Below are positions 31,634-42,013 of a stretch of 52,320 nt of DNA, one piece after another. A program made the position numbers and the translations under genes. Every line of letters starts with the position of its first letter. The stretch's first letter is position 1. Below the pieces are notes generated by a model. The model saw nothing but the letters and a program-made list of their open reading frames with translations, had not been told where the DNA came from and made no database searches. This stretch comes from Bremia lactucae (Eukaryota > Oomycota > Peronosporomycetes > Peronosporales > Peronosporaceae), in the NCBI RefSeq assembly GCF_004359215.1, contig NC_090610.1, positions 12,334,050 through 12,386,369 on the forward strand, written 5' to 3'.

Positions 31634-32440
31634 AGACACAGACCGACGGATTCTAACGCAAAATGTTAGGGGTTTCTCAGTGAATTAACGAAAACAATGG
31701 ATGAACGCCTGGCGACAAACCCCTGTGAGCCGACGGCCTCTGGCTTGGTGTATCCAAGAAAAACATGTATCCAGCGAGGAAGATGCCGCTGCACTACGAC
31801 TTGAATGGAGAAGAGATGTGGGGCAAACATTTGGACCCGGAACATCCGCCTATGTCCTACTAGAGTATAGGCGCATCCAAGTCTAAAGGGGTAGCTATTT
31901 TACTAGCGCCTTGAACTGCTTTCGCGGCAGTCAAATGGAATACCGATCTTTGGCATTCCCGTGTGATCAGAGTGAAGGTCCACGACATTTTCATTCTCAA
32001 CGTTTACGCCCCAAATGACCGAGCTGAGCGCGAGGTCTTCTTTACAACTTTAAAAAAGTGGAATATGCCGATCAATTCAACGGTCCTATTGAGAGATTTC
32101 AACAGTGTACAGAGCCCACAAATGGATCGTTTGGGTGAATGAGCGGCCAGTCGACCAGAAAGTCCTGCGTTGAGTATTTTGTTGGGGGAGACTGCGTTGT
32201 GTGATGCTCGGCTCCTGCGAGAACACGCAGAGGATGAGGAGTCAGCCACGACTCATCACTATACTTTTTGGACCAACGAGACAGCCAGCAGGATAGACCG
32301 ATTTTACGTCTCACCAGCTTGGGCTCCAAAAGTTCTATGGGTATCCACGAGTCCCCCCCCCCCTCAATACTCTGACCATCAGGAGGTGGTACTACATTTA
32401 CGAGACAAGCGAACAGGAAGGGGTCATGGTCAAGATACGC
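31634..32440 (+). pseudogene. LINE AP-endonuclease domain (broken)
   Basis: Motifs of the APE-type endonuclease occur in the right order in different frames: RRILTQNVRGFS (start, ~31645), WCIQEKHV (catalytic Glu region, ~31750), DIFILNVYAPNDRAE (~31984), LLRDFNSVQS (usual form GDFN, ~32090), SRIDRFYVSPAW (~32290) and YSDHQEVV (terminal S-D-H, ~32370). Stops at 31685 and 31884 and more frame changes interrupt it. This domain nicks target DNA in LINEs. Confidence 0.75.
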
Positions 32441-33345
32441 GCCGCTGTTCCATTTATCCTATCAAATCGAGTCAATCGGATCGCGTATTGAAGGAATTTT
32501 TACAAAAAATGATTAAAAAGGGGGTGGGTCGCGCCCCAACACCTCAGTCGGGGGATGCTCATATAGCCAACAGCAAATATTGTCTACAAGTGGTGAGGAA
32601 ACGAGACAAACAGGGGCGTAAGCGTTCCGTTGCGAAAATCAGGCTACGCAACCGGCGGCAGTTTCTAACCCGGCGGCAGTGGATATCTGCAAATCTGGAA
32701 GAGATGAGGGAGGATCACCTGGCTCGGCAAGGAGAAAATTTAGAGAGTTCGATGGAACGTCTGCGATGGTCCTACAAAGGAGTCGCTAATTGGGAACTGG
32801 ATCAGCACGTAACATCCTTGCGAGCGCGCTATGGACTGGCCTTTGACGTAAACATGTCAATTGCGGATCAATTTGCGTCGGAATGGGCGCACGTGCTGAG
32901 CATTGGTCACCGTAGCACGTCATTGGATTTGTTGTCTACGGATTTGCGAAATTTGCAATTTTTCCGCCGGAGCAACGGCTCATGGACACAGATAATGAGC
33001 GACTATTAAGGCCATTTACGGAAGATGAGGTGCTTTCTGCCATCGACGGTCTTCAACGACACAAAGCGGCCGGTCCCGATGAGCTCAACAATGATTTTCA
33101 AGGATACTGCAGCGCTCATGGTTCCGGCAATATTGAACATCAGTAACCAAATTCTTGAAGGGGGGGATTTGCCTCCCTCATTTCGTACGGCACTTATAAT
33201 TCCGCTTATGAAAAAGGAGACTCTGATGACGCCATGGATTATCGTCCAATATCCCTCTTACAAACGAGCTACAAAGTCTTTGCCAAGGTGCTGGCCACGA
33301 GGGTACAGACGGTCTTACCCCGTGCAGTTAGCGACTCGCAACAAG
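32441..33345 (+). pseudogene. LINE linker and RT N-terminal motifs
   Basis: After the endonuclease an open frame runs to 33009 (basic region KRSVAKIRLRNRRQFLTRRQ). RT start motifs follow in changing frames: RPFTEDEVLSAIDGLQRHKA then AGPDEL (~33006), PSFRTALIIPLMKK (~33178), YRPISLLQTSYKVFAKVL (~33240) and RAVSDSQQ (~33320). The order breaks at about 33345, where the strand flips. Confidence 0.75.
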
Positions 33346-33917
33346 GTATGTGAACAGCCCGGTTTCGAAAAATTATCTTGCTCTTGTCCAGTTGGACATG
33401 CAGACCTGACATAGCCCCAAATGCTCGGATAATTCGTAGACCGTGCGGGATCTGGCCTGCCGTCTCGAGAAAAAGCGTGGAGTCGTCAACAAACACCGAG
33501 AAAAGGTGTGATTGCTCTGACAGTCCCGGCATTTGCAAGCCACGAAGAACAGGGTCCTGCTTGAGCGCGAGCCCTAACACCTCCACCACAAGCAAGAAGA
33601 GGAGAGGTGCGAGCGGACAGCCTTGTCGGATACCTGAGAGTACTGGAAGAGCCCCAGACTGCAAACCGTTTACGACAAAGCTGGCTGTCGTGCCTTTATG
33701 TATACGGCTAATTAGGTCGACATAACAGTCGTCGAACCCAAAAAGGCGTAGTGTCTCGTACATGAAATCGCGGTCCACGGTGTCGTAAGCCTTCCGAAAG
33801 TCTAGCAAATATATACTTCTGCTGTTCTCGGTTGCTACGTCCTTTTGATCAGTCGCAGTTGTAAGTTGGGCCATCATCATCATGACCGTCTTCGTCATCC
33901 TACGACCATGCACAAAA
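33346..33917 (-). pseudogene. Inverted RT core of the LINE
   Basis: About 572 bp whose coding sense is on the minus strand while both flanks code on the plus strand. It reads FVHGRRMTKTVMMMMAQL at its right edge, then SIYLLDFRKAYDTVDRDFM (first catalytic Asp), LSGIRQGCPLAPLLFLLVVE and SVFVDDSTLFL (the FxDD box), ending KIIFRNRAVHI at its left edge. Flipping it back places FVHGRR after DSQQ and RAVHI before PHYEGIEVV, the order of a normal LINE RT, with about one base of mismatch in the joints. Confidence 0.85.
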
Positions 33918-34196
33918 TTCCACACTACGAGGGCATTGAGGTCGTTCAACCAGGCCACACTACTAGGTACCTGGGATATGAAGTTGGGACCGGCGATTTA
34001 TTGAACAAGAACTGGGCATTGAGGATACAGAAGATTCAACGACGCTTAATAACGGCAACTCGAGTGGCAACTAGCGTGGAGAACCGGGTTATGATACTCA
34101 ATTCAATCGTTCTTCCCTCCTTGCTTTTTTTCTGCAATCGTCTTTGATATTCCCCTGTGGGCGGAGAAGGAATTGCACAATTTATACAAGCAATTC
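33918..34196 (+). pseudogene. LINE RT thumb region
   Basis: Plus-strand frame with PHYEGIEVVQPGHTTRYLGY and RRLITATRVATSVENRVMIL, then PLWAEKELHNLYKQF. This is the usual stretch after the RT palm, where the K-x-L-G-x-x-I motif appears as TRYLGYEVG. It is interrupted at 34197 by an AT-rich insert. Confidence 0.65.
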
Positions 34197-34405
34197 AAAT
34201 TTGACAGTGTATCCATAATCATAAAAATATAATATAAATTTACACCTATATTTTGAAACGCCCGGTAAAAGGCCATTTGATGCTAATTTCCGTAATTGAA
34301 TCCTAGAAATTTTAAATAAACGGTAAATACTTTTTGACCGTCCAATAGGAAATATGATTAAATTCGATAAAAATTGTATAATTATTTTAAATAATCAAAA
34401 TAAAC
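34197..34405. repeat. AT-rich insert of about 209 bp inside the LINE
   Basis: Between YKQF (ending 34196) and LWAHATTTVTGRHK (from 34406) lies a block about three-quarters A/T with no coding sense, unlike the flanking LINE. The flanks look like neighbours in one LINE protein. No terminal inverted repeat or clear target duplication was seen. Confidence 0.45.
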
Positions 34406-36303
34406 CTATGGGCCCACGCAACTACTACAGTCACAGGTCGTCACAAAGTCAACCCGGGGTTGCTCGTAACTCCCAAGTCAGCGGGCGGGATCGGGCTAGT
34501 AGATATTGCTGTCGCTGTGAAAACACAAAGAACAAAGCATGCTTTTACCTGGCTCACGCAACGACATGACAAGTATTTTGATGCCTGGCGCATCCGGGCC
34601 TTCCGAGGATGCACACGAGGTACATCCAGGCCGATATCTCCAGCTCCGGTTCTTCAGCGCGCACAACCACGCTGTCGACGCTCAGCGGGTCAAGACTTAA
34701 TGCAGCAACTAGGTGAATGGATTGCCCCTACACCGGAGCAGTTGGACCGAGTTAAGACATGGGTGTTAGCAAATTCTTCGACTTTACTTTAACGGGCAGC
34801 AAGCTGGTGGGACGGCGACGATTTTGTTTTGTCTTATTCAGACCCATTTCCACCTCGACCGAACGCAGTGGGTGACATGCCAGAAGAAATACGGCGCTTT
34901 TGGTCCACTTTTAGGTGGACGGAAAACCCTTGGATTCGAAATAAGAATGGAGACATGCTGCTCAGACACAAATTCGACAGGATCGACGACTGTACACTGG
35001 AACAACTATGCATCACGCGAACAGGGCCATCGGGATTTGTATTAAACATACCCCGTCCAACTCATCAACCGAGACCTCATTCGGCAAAAAAACTAAGGCG
35101 ATGGGCGACAGCTATTCTGCTCGCTTCTCCCAATATACCCATAGGGGATATTATGGACTCGAATCAGGAATTAATTGTTCGTCAGGCTCCGGCTTTTGTA
35201 TCTGGCTATGTCTGGAGGGCAACAGCCGCAGGCGTCATCAATGGACATCCACCGGAAAGCGAGCAGGACACGCCACGAAGCATAACTCTGCATCAGGGAG
35301 AGGATGGCATACACTGGTTCTGCCAGAGGCAAATGCCACCGCTCGACGTGGGCTCCTTAGTTGACCAACAGACCTTAAGTCTCGTGCTTCAAACTCGAGG
35401 CCTCGTATTTGAGGCTCACCCGCAGCATCACCGGTTTCCGTGGTCTGTCACGGATACAACACCAAACCACGCTATAACATCAGCACTGAAAAAGCAAGCC
35501 TTTCGGTATCACAGAAAAGGTCTAGCCAGACCTCTCACGGTATTCTTGGATCGGCTGGACGCACATGCGCGAACGGACGGATGGCAACGCGCGGCATTGT
35601 GTCAAACCCCGAAGCAAGCATGGGACCAGAGTCACGGCCTCACCGACTACCAAATATGGACGGGGACCGAGTTGCGACTCGGCAACTCAACTTGTACAAT
35701 GCTGGGCGGATCGCAAACGCCAGCTGCAGAAAAGAGCCAGCCTGTAGGGGCGGCGCGGATACAATGGCTTACCTGTTTTGGGACTGCGCGAGCGCCGCAG
35801 CCCTTTGGGGTATACTGATCAGGCATTGGACAGGAGAACGAGCCACATGTCAACGAACAGCACAATTCTTCACAGCGTGTGCCAGTCGACGGACACATGG
35901 TATACCCACTCACCGAAAGGCAATCCTCGCGGAACGGTTTCCGCAGGACGGGAAAGCAGCCGGACACGTGTGGAAGAGAATTTGGCACATTCTGGCAACG
36001 CTATGCCAGACAAGAATCTGGGAGGATAGGAATACGGTGGTCTACCGGGCTGCAACAATCGCCAATCCTGGGAGCACCCAAACGTTTTGGGCGTCATGCA
36101 TCTGTCACCTGCGAGCAATAGCAAAACGGGAGCATCGGCATGTCACGTCTTCAATCAAAGGAGCACTGCTGTATGTATGCATCGAGTTACTAGAGCACGA
36201 ACCTATAGGGTCGCCAGCCCTTACCGAAACCGGCCATGATCAGCCCCCGGGTCCCCCGCCGCTTACCTCATGGCTCAGAATTTACCAGAGATCTTGCAAA
36301 TAG
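34406..36303 (+). pseudogene. LINE ORF2 C-terminal region with zf-RVT-like segment
   Basis: Frames 34460-34792 (LLVTPKSAGGIGLVDIAVAV, a common post-RT motif), 34829-35818 and 35440-36303 follow one another. The last contains CRKEPACRGGADTMAYLFWD followed by CASAAALW, matching the zf-RVT pattern of LINE C-termini. It ends WLRIYQRSCK and a stop at 36301-36303. Two frame changes are needed to read it through. Confidence 0.7.
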
Positions 36304-36349
36304 CTAACCACGTGGAAATAGACCGTCTGAACCCACCACCATATCACTG

Positions 36350-36650
36350 CGTCAAATCTTTTAGGCAAACTGAACCGGTCTCTCATTACACACATCTATG
36401 CAGACGCGCTTGTCTGGAATCAGCCAGTACACGCCTTTAAGGTAACCAAGCAAAAAATTATGACTCTCAAGGAAGCGGCGCAGGCATTTTTAAAACGATT
36501 CGTATCCTTTAAACGCTGACGCCACTAAGATAAGTCACGACAATCGATGCGGTTGAAGTTGTCAATGGAAAGCTCAGCGTTACCCTCCCAGCCAAGCCAC
36601 TGCCCTACAATTACATTCTGGAACTGAGCAAGGACGGCAAATTGCTGGAG
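36350..36650 (+). pseudogene. Possible Gag-like retroelement scrap
   Basis: Short plus-strand coding-like pieces: LGKLNRSLITHIYADALVW and TLKEAAQAFLKRFVSFKR, then TIDAVEVVNGKLSVTLPAKP in another frame. Their style fits a retroelement Gag, but no decisive motif is present. The rest of 36650-37600 shows nothing I recognise. Confidence 0.3.
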
Positions 36651-37619
36651 GGGAATGAGTGCAGGATTCGCTGAACGATAACACCCCGACTTCTACTGGA
36701 TACCTCGGGGTCACCCTGTGACTGATTTTGTGAGACTGGTTTGAGCTATGCTGATATGTCAATGTTAGTTGAGAAATCGGCAGCTTGTTCTGACAAGCCC
36801 TAAATTTTGTCAATGGCACGGTCAGATAAATTCTCTTGTGCTTCGTGTTTATACAGCTTACCATTGCAGATATATACCTTGCACTGTTCCTTCTGTACGT
36901 GTCTGTATCAAATCTGTCAACTTTAGTTTACCTTTAAATTTGCGGCCTTATCGTACTTTTGCTCTCCTTTATTAAAGCATTTAAGCAACTTGCCCGTTTC
37001 AAGTTTTTTATGACGATCTTATCAATTTGAAACACATTGAATGTTCCACGCAGTAGACACGACGCCAGTCGCCCTTAAAAGACTCAATTGGCGCTCTGGC
37101 TATCATTCAAAGCTAGGACATTATTCAAGGTCTTCCTCATTGGCTGTAATTCTATGGTTTATTTGGGGTGAGGTACGTTTACCAAAAAGCTGATGGGCAC
37201 CCATAATCGTATTAAATATAAAACCTATTTTAAACCAATCATAAATGCCATCTCTGTAGATATGCACTAGTATTGCGAGCGTTTTATTCTAAATACCTCG
37301 TATCTTGAATTTGGATGACGCTAGCCGTTATCCCCGTTAATGTGAATGCCCTCAGGTCATCACATTCACAAGGGTGACGCCCAAGTGGTGGGTCTAATTA
37401 CTTCACTTAAAGAAATTGACCATCTCCTTGGTATACAAAGTATTCTTAACAGGGATTGTGTAACATAGGGCACCTTTAGCCCTTTCAGAATATGCCATAA
37501 AATGACATTCTGATATTAACCTTCGGAATGTGAAATTTTGAGCAAAGAACTGCATCCGATACGTGAAATGTCGATGCAGCCCTTTATGAATTGTTAGCTT
37601 TACAAGAGTTGTCGTACTC

Positions 37620-37811
37620 TTAAAAAAAACATACCCATTTCAAAGGCCACATATCAACGTGAGCAGATTTAGCGAATATATAATCTAGTGCTTGAGTCTG
37701 CTCATTATTCACAGTTTGGCGAAATATGTTACGTCTGATGCTTGTCGCCTTTTCATTTGGTGAGAAATTCCGCCCCCTTTTCAAACAATACAGCCATGAT
37801 GGCGAAACCAA
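37620..37811 (-). pseudogene. Possible Copia-type RNase H remnant
   Basis: The minus strand reads ATSIRRNIFRQTVNNEQTQ and ALDYIFAKSAHVDMWPLKWV. The pattern resembles the end of Copia RNase H (H-I-x-x-R-x-H-F-x-R ... A-D-x-x-T-K-P-L) with several substitutions. It sits directly after the TIM22 gene on the same strand. Low certainty. Confidence 0.35.
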
Positions 37812-37885
37812 TCGAGCCCTTGACAGTATTTTGAAATAGATCTACATCCACGATAAAATTACAAAATTCACATGCCATATAAATT

Positions 37886-38493
37886 TTATACATTAGCAAT
37901 AGTTGATGCATATACATTAGCAATACAGTAGTTAAACAAAGTCGGCTCACACTTCGACCCTGAACTTCTCGCCGCCCATGCGCTCAGCGCCCCACCCGAC
38001 ACGCCCCCTGCAACGATGGGATTAAGGATGTCGTGAACTGCTCTTTCGCGTTCGATTGCGCATTCAATACCGGCAAAAATGCTTCCGACCAGAGCAAATT
38101 CCTACAATTTTCATTGTAAATATATGCCAAAATCATCAACAGTCGTCTCACGTGCCCTAGAGAAGTAGACGCTGCGCACGTAGCCAGCTTTCATAGACTT
38201 GCTAAAGCCGTTGTAGAGCTATATAGAGGCACCAAATAGCAGCGCGTGCAAGCTTTAATTTCGTTTCAATTTAAAGATGTTGCTATCACCTGTTCACGCA
38301 TACTTCGGCCCACGAGTTCTCCATGGGCACCTTCGAACGTGCCGAGGAACGCGCCTAGCCCCACACCCATAAATGAACCAGCTATGCACGCCACGACGCT
38401 GCGCTTCCAGCAGCTCTCACGAGATTCCTCCGCAAATTTCATGGCGCGATAGAATACAGTCTGTCCCATATTAGGTTCACGCGAGTCTTTCAT
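37886..38493 (-). CDS. TIM22: TIM22-type mitochondrial inner-membrane import protein, three exons
   Basis: Exons 38290-38493, 38180-38218 and 37886-38101 over introns of 71 and 78 bp give 459 nt and 152 residues. TIM22 forms the carrier translocase that inserts multi-pass proteins into the inner mitochondrial membrane. Exon 1 carries [20 protein letters not shown] then [10 protein letters not shown], the glycine-zipper first helix. The 39-nt middle exon encodes [13 protein letters not shown]. Exon 3 encodes [20 protein letters not shown] and [20 protein letters not shown], matching the FAxVGxxFxxxEC and G-x-x-x-G-G helices. The C-terminus is odd: [13 protein letters not shown] derives from a small direct repeat and may have replaced the usual end. 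Shorter than human TIM22 (194). Divergent from the membrane-protein gene, 89 bp apart. Confidence 0.82.
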
Positions 38494-38582
38494 AGCAATG
38501 GTGTGGTGGATGAGTGACGAAATACATTAAATATCTGACAATTTTAAGACAATCTCAGTGCAAAAAAAACCGAGACAGGACA
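38494..38582. promoter_or_regulatory. Compact divergent promoter
   Basis: Only 89 bp separate the ATGs of the TIM22 gene (minus) and the membrane-protein gene (plus), so this space must hold both promoters. On the minus strand TCACTCA (near 38508-38514) is one base off the initiator consensus. No clean initiator is seen on the plus side. Confidence 0.45.
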
Positions 38583-40619
38583 ATGCGATTACGGCTCCGG
38601 GCGCCGGATGAGGCCGATGCGGAGAGCGGCTTCACGTTTAGAAATAGCAGCAGCAGTACTCTTTACAAACCAGAACATAGTTCAATGCTACCACCGCTGG
38701 ACGTATGCTCGCCCGACTACATTGAGGAGCGGCTAGATAACCTTAAGCGCCGCCCGAACTGGAGGGACTACTTGGATCAGTATGTGCAAGATTATCCAGA
38801 CAGTGACAGCGAAGACGAAAGGGTTGTATGCCAAACGTTCGAAACGCCTGGCTTTATCCACTCAACATTTTGGTCCTTGCTCGTCGCCCTGCTCGCCCCG
38901 CTGCTGATCCTTTACGCTTTATGTATTCGACACCAAAGCTACGGGTAAATATCGCTGGCCTATTATCATCAACACTACGTTAGTAGACTTATTGCTTACA
39001 TATTTTGCAACATTCGTATTACGAATAGATTTTGGCCATTGGGATGTCGCTCCGTGAAGGAACTATTCGGCTGTGCATTAATTAATGTAATCTTTATGGC
39101 GTTTGGACTGATGCTCTTATACTGGACAATCACTCGTGAACTACCAGATACTTTTGGCCTCGACAATCTACTTACTAATATAGCAATGCAGATTGAGGAG
39201 ATACCACGCGCGGTAGAAACATGCCATGCGGCGCTATTGCAGGGGGAAATGTCTGTTGCACAAGAGTTATGCATGCCTATTGGTATCGATTTGGTACTGC
39301 TGCTGCTGAACTTGTGGTTATTATTGCACTACCATCGTCGATGGGCCAAATATGTTATGGTGCTGATGGCGACGATGTATTTGGCGGATGTACCATGCCA
39401 GTTGTACGTCGCCACTTTTCCTGCCCCTGCAATAAACCACGTTGAGCCAACATTTGCCCTTGTCTATGAAGAGTTGCTTGTTGCTTTAAATGGAATAAAT
39501 CTAAAGCCGGGTGGTAGCGTTGCTTGGGTAGCATACTGGGGATGTGCTACTACTTCGGACGTTGATGCATGCGAAAAGCAATTTATATCGACATTCGAAG
39601 CAGGCAACGTGGCCGTTACCTTTAAGTCACTGGATCATTTTATCCCGTGTTATCGAGACCCGCCAAATCCGCTAAAGGAGCAAAACTTCAAGTGCTTCAA
39701 AAACATTCGCATTCGTGTTAAGAATACGGAAAGCATTCCTGGGTGGTCCCGATCAGTGCTTCAGCTATCTGATGTTAAGGTTGTCAATGATAAGCCGAAT
39801 CGCATCAAGAAAGACCATATCAACAGGAAAGCCATCGTTCTCAAACAGGGACAGCAAATTGATCACGATGTATCAAGCCCAAAGGACCAAAATAGTCGAC
39901 ATGCTCAGCCAAACGAAAAGGTCAAGATTGACACATTTTCGGTCATTGCATTTCATCAAAACAAAGCAGACAAGAATGAATTCGGACCGAAAAGTTTTTG
40001 TAAAGGTGCTGAAGTGAATAATAATGGGCCTCAAATAAAGCCTAAAACTCGGTCTGAAATTATTCAATCTCAGACGCCAAAAGGAGTCGAAGTAACGTTT
40101 AAGGCATCAGTTAAGATGCCCCTCATTGATGTGGAAATGGTAAAGGCGGCAACCGCTATAGTTGCTACAACTGTGGAGAATTTGGAAGAACCTAAATTTG
40201 AAGCAAACAAAGTTTTGGAGGGTTCTTTAGTGGACGTCAAGGTAGATGAGAGGCAGTATCATGCGCCAGTGATCGGGTCTGCAATAGGCCAAGAAGCGAC
40301 ATCTACGAATGAAGCGGTACTGTTAAGCAGCGTCATTAATCAAGATCGAACTGAGATAAGTACAATGGCAAATAAAGGGCGAAAACGTGATGAAAACATC
40401 AACGCGGGTGCCGAAATCAACTCCCCTGACACTCGATCAGAGTGCATGAGCACGTCTGGAGAATGCAATTACAATCAAAAGGATATGAAGGAAAAATCTC
40501 TTGATGCCGTAATTGTAAGTAGACATCCGGAAAGCGGTTACAAGAGAAGACCGGCTTCGAGGCGGAGAATGAATCGCCAGACCAAAAAAGCACTTGGGTC
40601 AGCTGCCATCGGCCGCTAA
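38583..40619 (+). CDS. Uncharacterised multi-pass membrane protein, two exons
   Basis: Exons 38583-38944 and 39029-40619 over an 84-bp intron (GTAAAT ... AATAG) give 1953 nt and 650 residues. The two halves look like separate ORFs, but the second lacks an ATG near its start and the splice joins them in phase (SYG|FWPLG). Residues 1-95 are cytosolic and acidic. Predicted membrane helices are ~96-115 (FWSLLVALLAPLLILYALCI), ~133-155, ~205-221 (LVLLLLNLWLLL) and ~228-246. A ~70-residue cysteine-containing segment lies around 265-335, and a ~300-residue Lys/Glu/Asn-rich, probably disordered tail ends in a basic stretch (KRRPASRRRMNRQTKK). No family recognised. Confidence 0.8.
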
Positions 40620-40820
40620 AGTCGCTGCCTCGCCATTGTCACCCATAAAGTCCCGAAGGTAAAATGTAAGTATTATGCGCATTAAGTACTTGTCAAGATT
40701 GAATGCTGCGCATTGTAAAGTGAATACGCAGCATTCCGATTACAACTCAGGCAAACTTTATGTTCCGGCACTATGTCCAATACAAAAGCACGATGGTAAC
40801 ATCATTCAAAAGGACTGTAA

Positions 40821-41207
40821 TTACACAACGGATGCTGCATCCAATGAAGTTTGGGCTTCTGTAACTATGTTACGCAAAACCTCGGCTAAGCGGTAAAATT
40901 TAGCGCCCTCGATTTGCGCGTTTTTTCGGTTTGCTTCACACAACTTTTCTTGCAGGGCAACTTGCCGATCCATATGTTTCTCTCGAAGCGCCAGCTCGCG
41001 CTCGCGTAGCTCGACCTCCTTCTCAAAGCGCATCTTTTCAAACTCCAGCCGCTCACGGTCTAAAGCAATCTGCTCCGCCAAATGCTTTTCATAGTCGAAT
41101 CGTGCACAACATTTATATATATGTGGTGATGCTGACACCGCAGAACCTAAATTTATCATCATTGCGTCGTTATCCATACGAATCAATAAAAAATTATTGC
41201 ATGGCAT
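40821..41207 (-). CDS. Coiled-coil ORF, 128 residues; possibly an exon of the BED-type gene
   Basis: ATG-started frame whose residues ~40-110 are a charged coiled coil (HLAEQIALDRERLEFEKMRF, ELRERELALREKHMDRQ). It ends SLDAASVV and a TAA. It lies only 20 bp downstream of the stop of the BED-like ORF on the same strand. That ORF holds a strong GTAAGT donor at 41311, and a splice from there to an AG just before HLAEQ (about 41087) would keep frame. So it may be a separate gene or the last exon of that one. Function unknown. Confidence 0.5.
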   Translation of the reverse strand: MPCNNFLLIRMDNDAMMINLGSAVSASPHIYKCCARFDYEKHLAEQIALDRERLEFEKMRFEKEVELRERELALREKHMDRQVALQEKLCEANRKNAQIEGAKFYRLAEVLRNIVTEAQTSLDAASVV

Positions 41208-41227
41208 ACCGTTGCGAGTCTAGGGTG

Positions 41228-42013
41228 TTATTTAAGCATCAAAGATAATATCAACCATAACACCATCACCATTAGAATAGCGATTGAAGATACAGAGGCC
41301 AGCTTACTTACCAAGGACGCCGACATATACAAGTTGCTCTTACTGCTATCGCCAAGCACAGCCGAGACGTGCCTGTTTTGCTTAGCTTGAATTGCTGCCT
41401 GCTGAGTTTTACTTAATGCCGAGATTTGAGCTTGGAGCTGTGTCTGAGTATACGCCATATCTGATCCTGCAGTGAGGAACGAGTTTTCGAGCACCACGTC
41501 GTCCATTATAGGAAGATCTTCATACGGTCGCAGCTCGCCTTGCAAGTTCAAAAAACGATTTCTTATGTCTTCTTGCTTAGGGAGCATCTCGTATTCTGCC
41601 CATCGCCGCGGATGCGCTCCCTGCAAATGGCTGCGGATGTTGTCAACTCGAAAGGCTCGAAAAAACTTCGTGGTGGTCAGCGAGCGCCTGCGACGCTTTT
41701 TAGAATCGTTGCCCGACTCATGGTCCTGCTGAACTAGCCGGTCGTACTTACCTTCACGCCCAAAAGTTTTACAAAAACCACACATGGCCAGAAGCACGGC
41801 TTCTGATGCTGGGTCCTTTTCAATAGCCAACAGCCCAAATTCCATTTCGTACTTCGGCTGCCAGTTGTGGCGCCGCGATTGCCTGATCAAGTTGCGTCGC
41901 CTCTGCGATTCTTTCTCATTCTCTTCTTCGTTGCTTTCACCCTTGCGCTTTGCCTTGGCGTGCGGCTCGTTATCCTCTAGCTTTCGAATGAGTAGACGAT
42001 CACTTGACTCCAT
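41228..42013 (-). CDS. BED-like zinc-finger protein with C-terminal membrane helix
   Basis: A 261-residue frame starting MESSDRLLIRKLEDNEPHAK. A very basic N-terminus is followed by a likely C2H2 (BED-type) finger with a long loop: C78-x2-C81 (AMCGFCKTFG) and H129-x4-H134 (IRSHLQGAHP), with WQPKYEMEFG and RRWAEYEML around it. BED fingers bind DNA and are common in hAT transposases and genes derived from them. No transposase catalytic domain follows. If unspliced, the protein ends in a hydrophobic helix (IAILMVMVLWLILSLMLK), which would make it tail-anchored. If the GTAAGT at 41311 is used, that helix is removed and a coiled coil is added instead. Confidence 0.65.
   Translation of the reverse strand: MESSDRLLIRKLEDNEPHAKAKRKGESNEEENEKESQRRRNLIRQSRRHNWQPKYEMEFGLLAIEKDPASEAVLLAMCGFCKTFGREGKYDRLVQQDHESGNDSKKRRRRSLTTTKFFRAFRVDNIRSHLQGAHPRRWAEYEMLPKQEDIRNRFLNLQGELRPYEDLPIMDDVVLENSFLTAGSDMAYTQTQLQAQISALSKTQQAAIQAKQNRHVSAVLGDSSKSNLYMSASLVSKLASVSSIAILMVMVLWLILSLMLK

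Larger units (their letters stand above)
24700..36303 (+). mobile_element. Decayed APE-type LINE with OTU-bearing ORF1
   Basis: The order of recognisable parts is that of a two-ORF non-LTR retrotransposon: a Gag-like region, CCHC knuckle, OTU-like protease domain, AP-endonuclease, reverse transcriptase and a C-terminal Cys/His-rich region. Every part is split by frameshifts or stops. The element also has a 2.57-kb tandem duplication, an inverted RT core and an AT-rich insert. Neither a poly(A) tail nor target-site duplications were found, so both ends are estimates. I do not assign it to a LINE clade. Confidence 0.8.

Noticed and set aside
32350..32366. Run of C residues in the LINE endonuclease region as a regulatory tract
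   Set aside because: It is a short homopolymer inside broken coding sequence and is better seen as a likely frameshift or sequencing-error site.
39039..40619. 526-codon frame as a gene on its own
   Set aside because: Its start is TTG and the upstream ORF splices into it in phase; treated as exon 2 of the 650-residue protein.
40675..40896. 73-codon plus-strand frame after the membrane-protein gene
   Set aside because: Overlaps the end of the better-supported coiled-coil ORF on the other strand and shows no motif.
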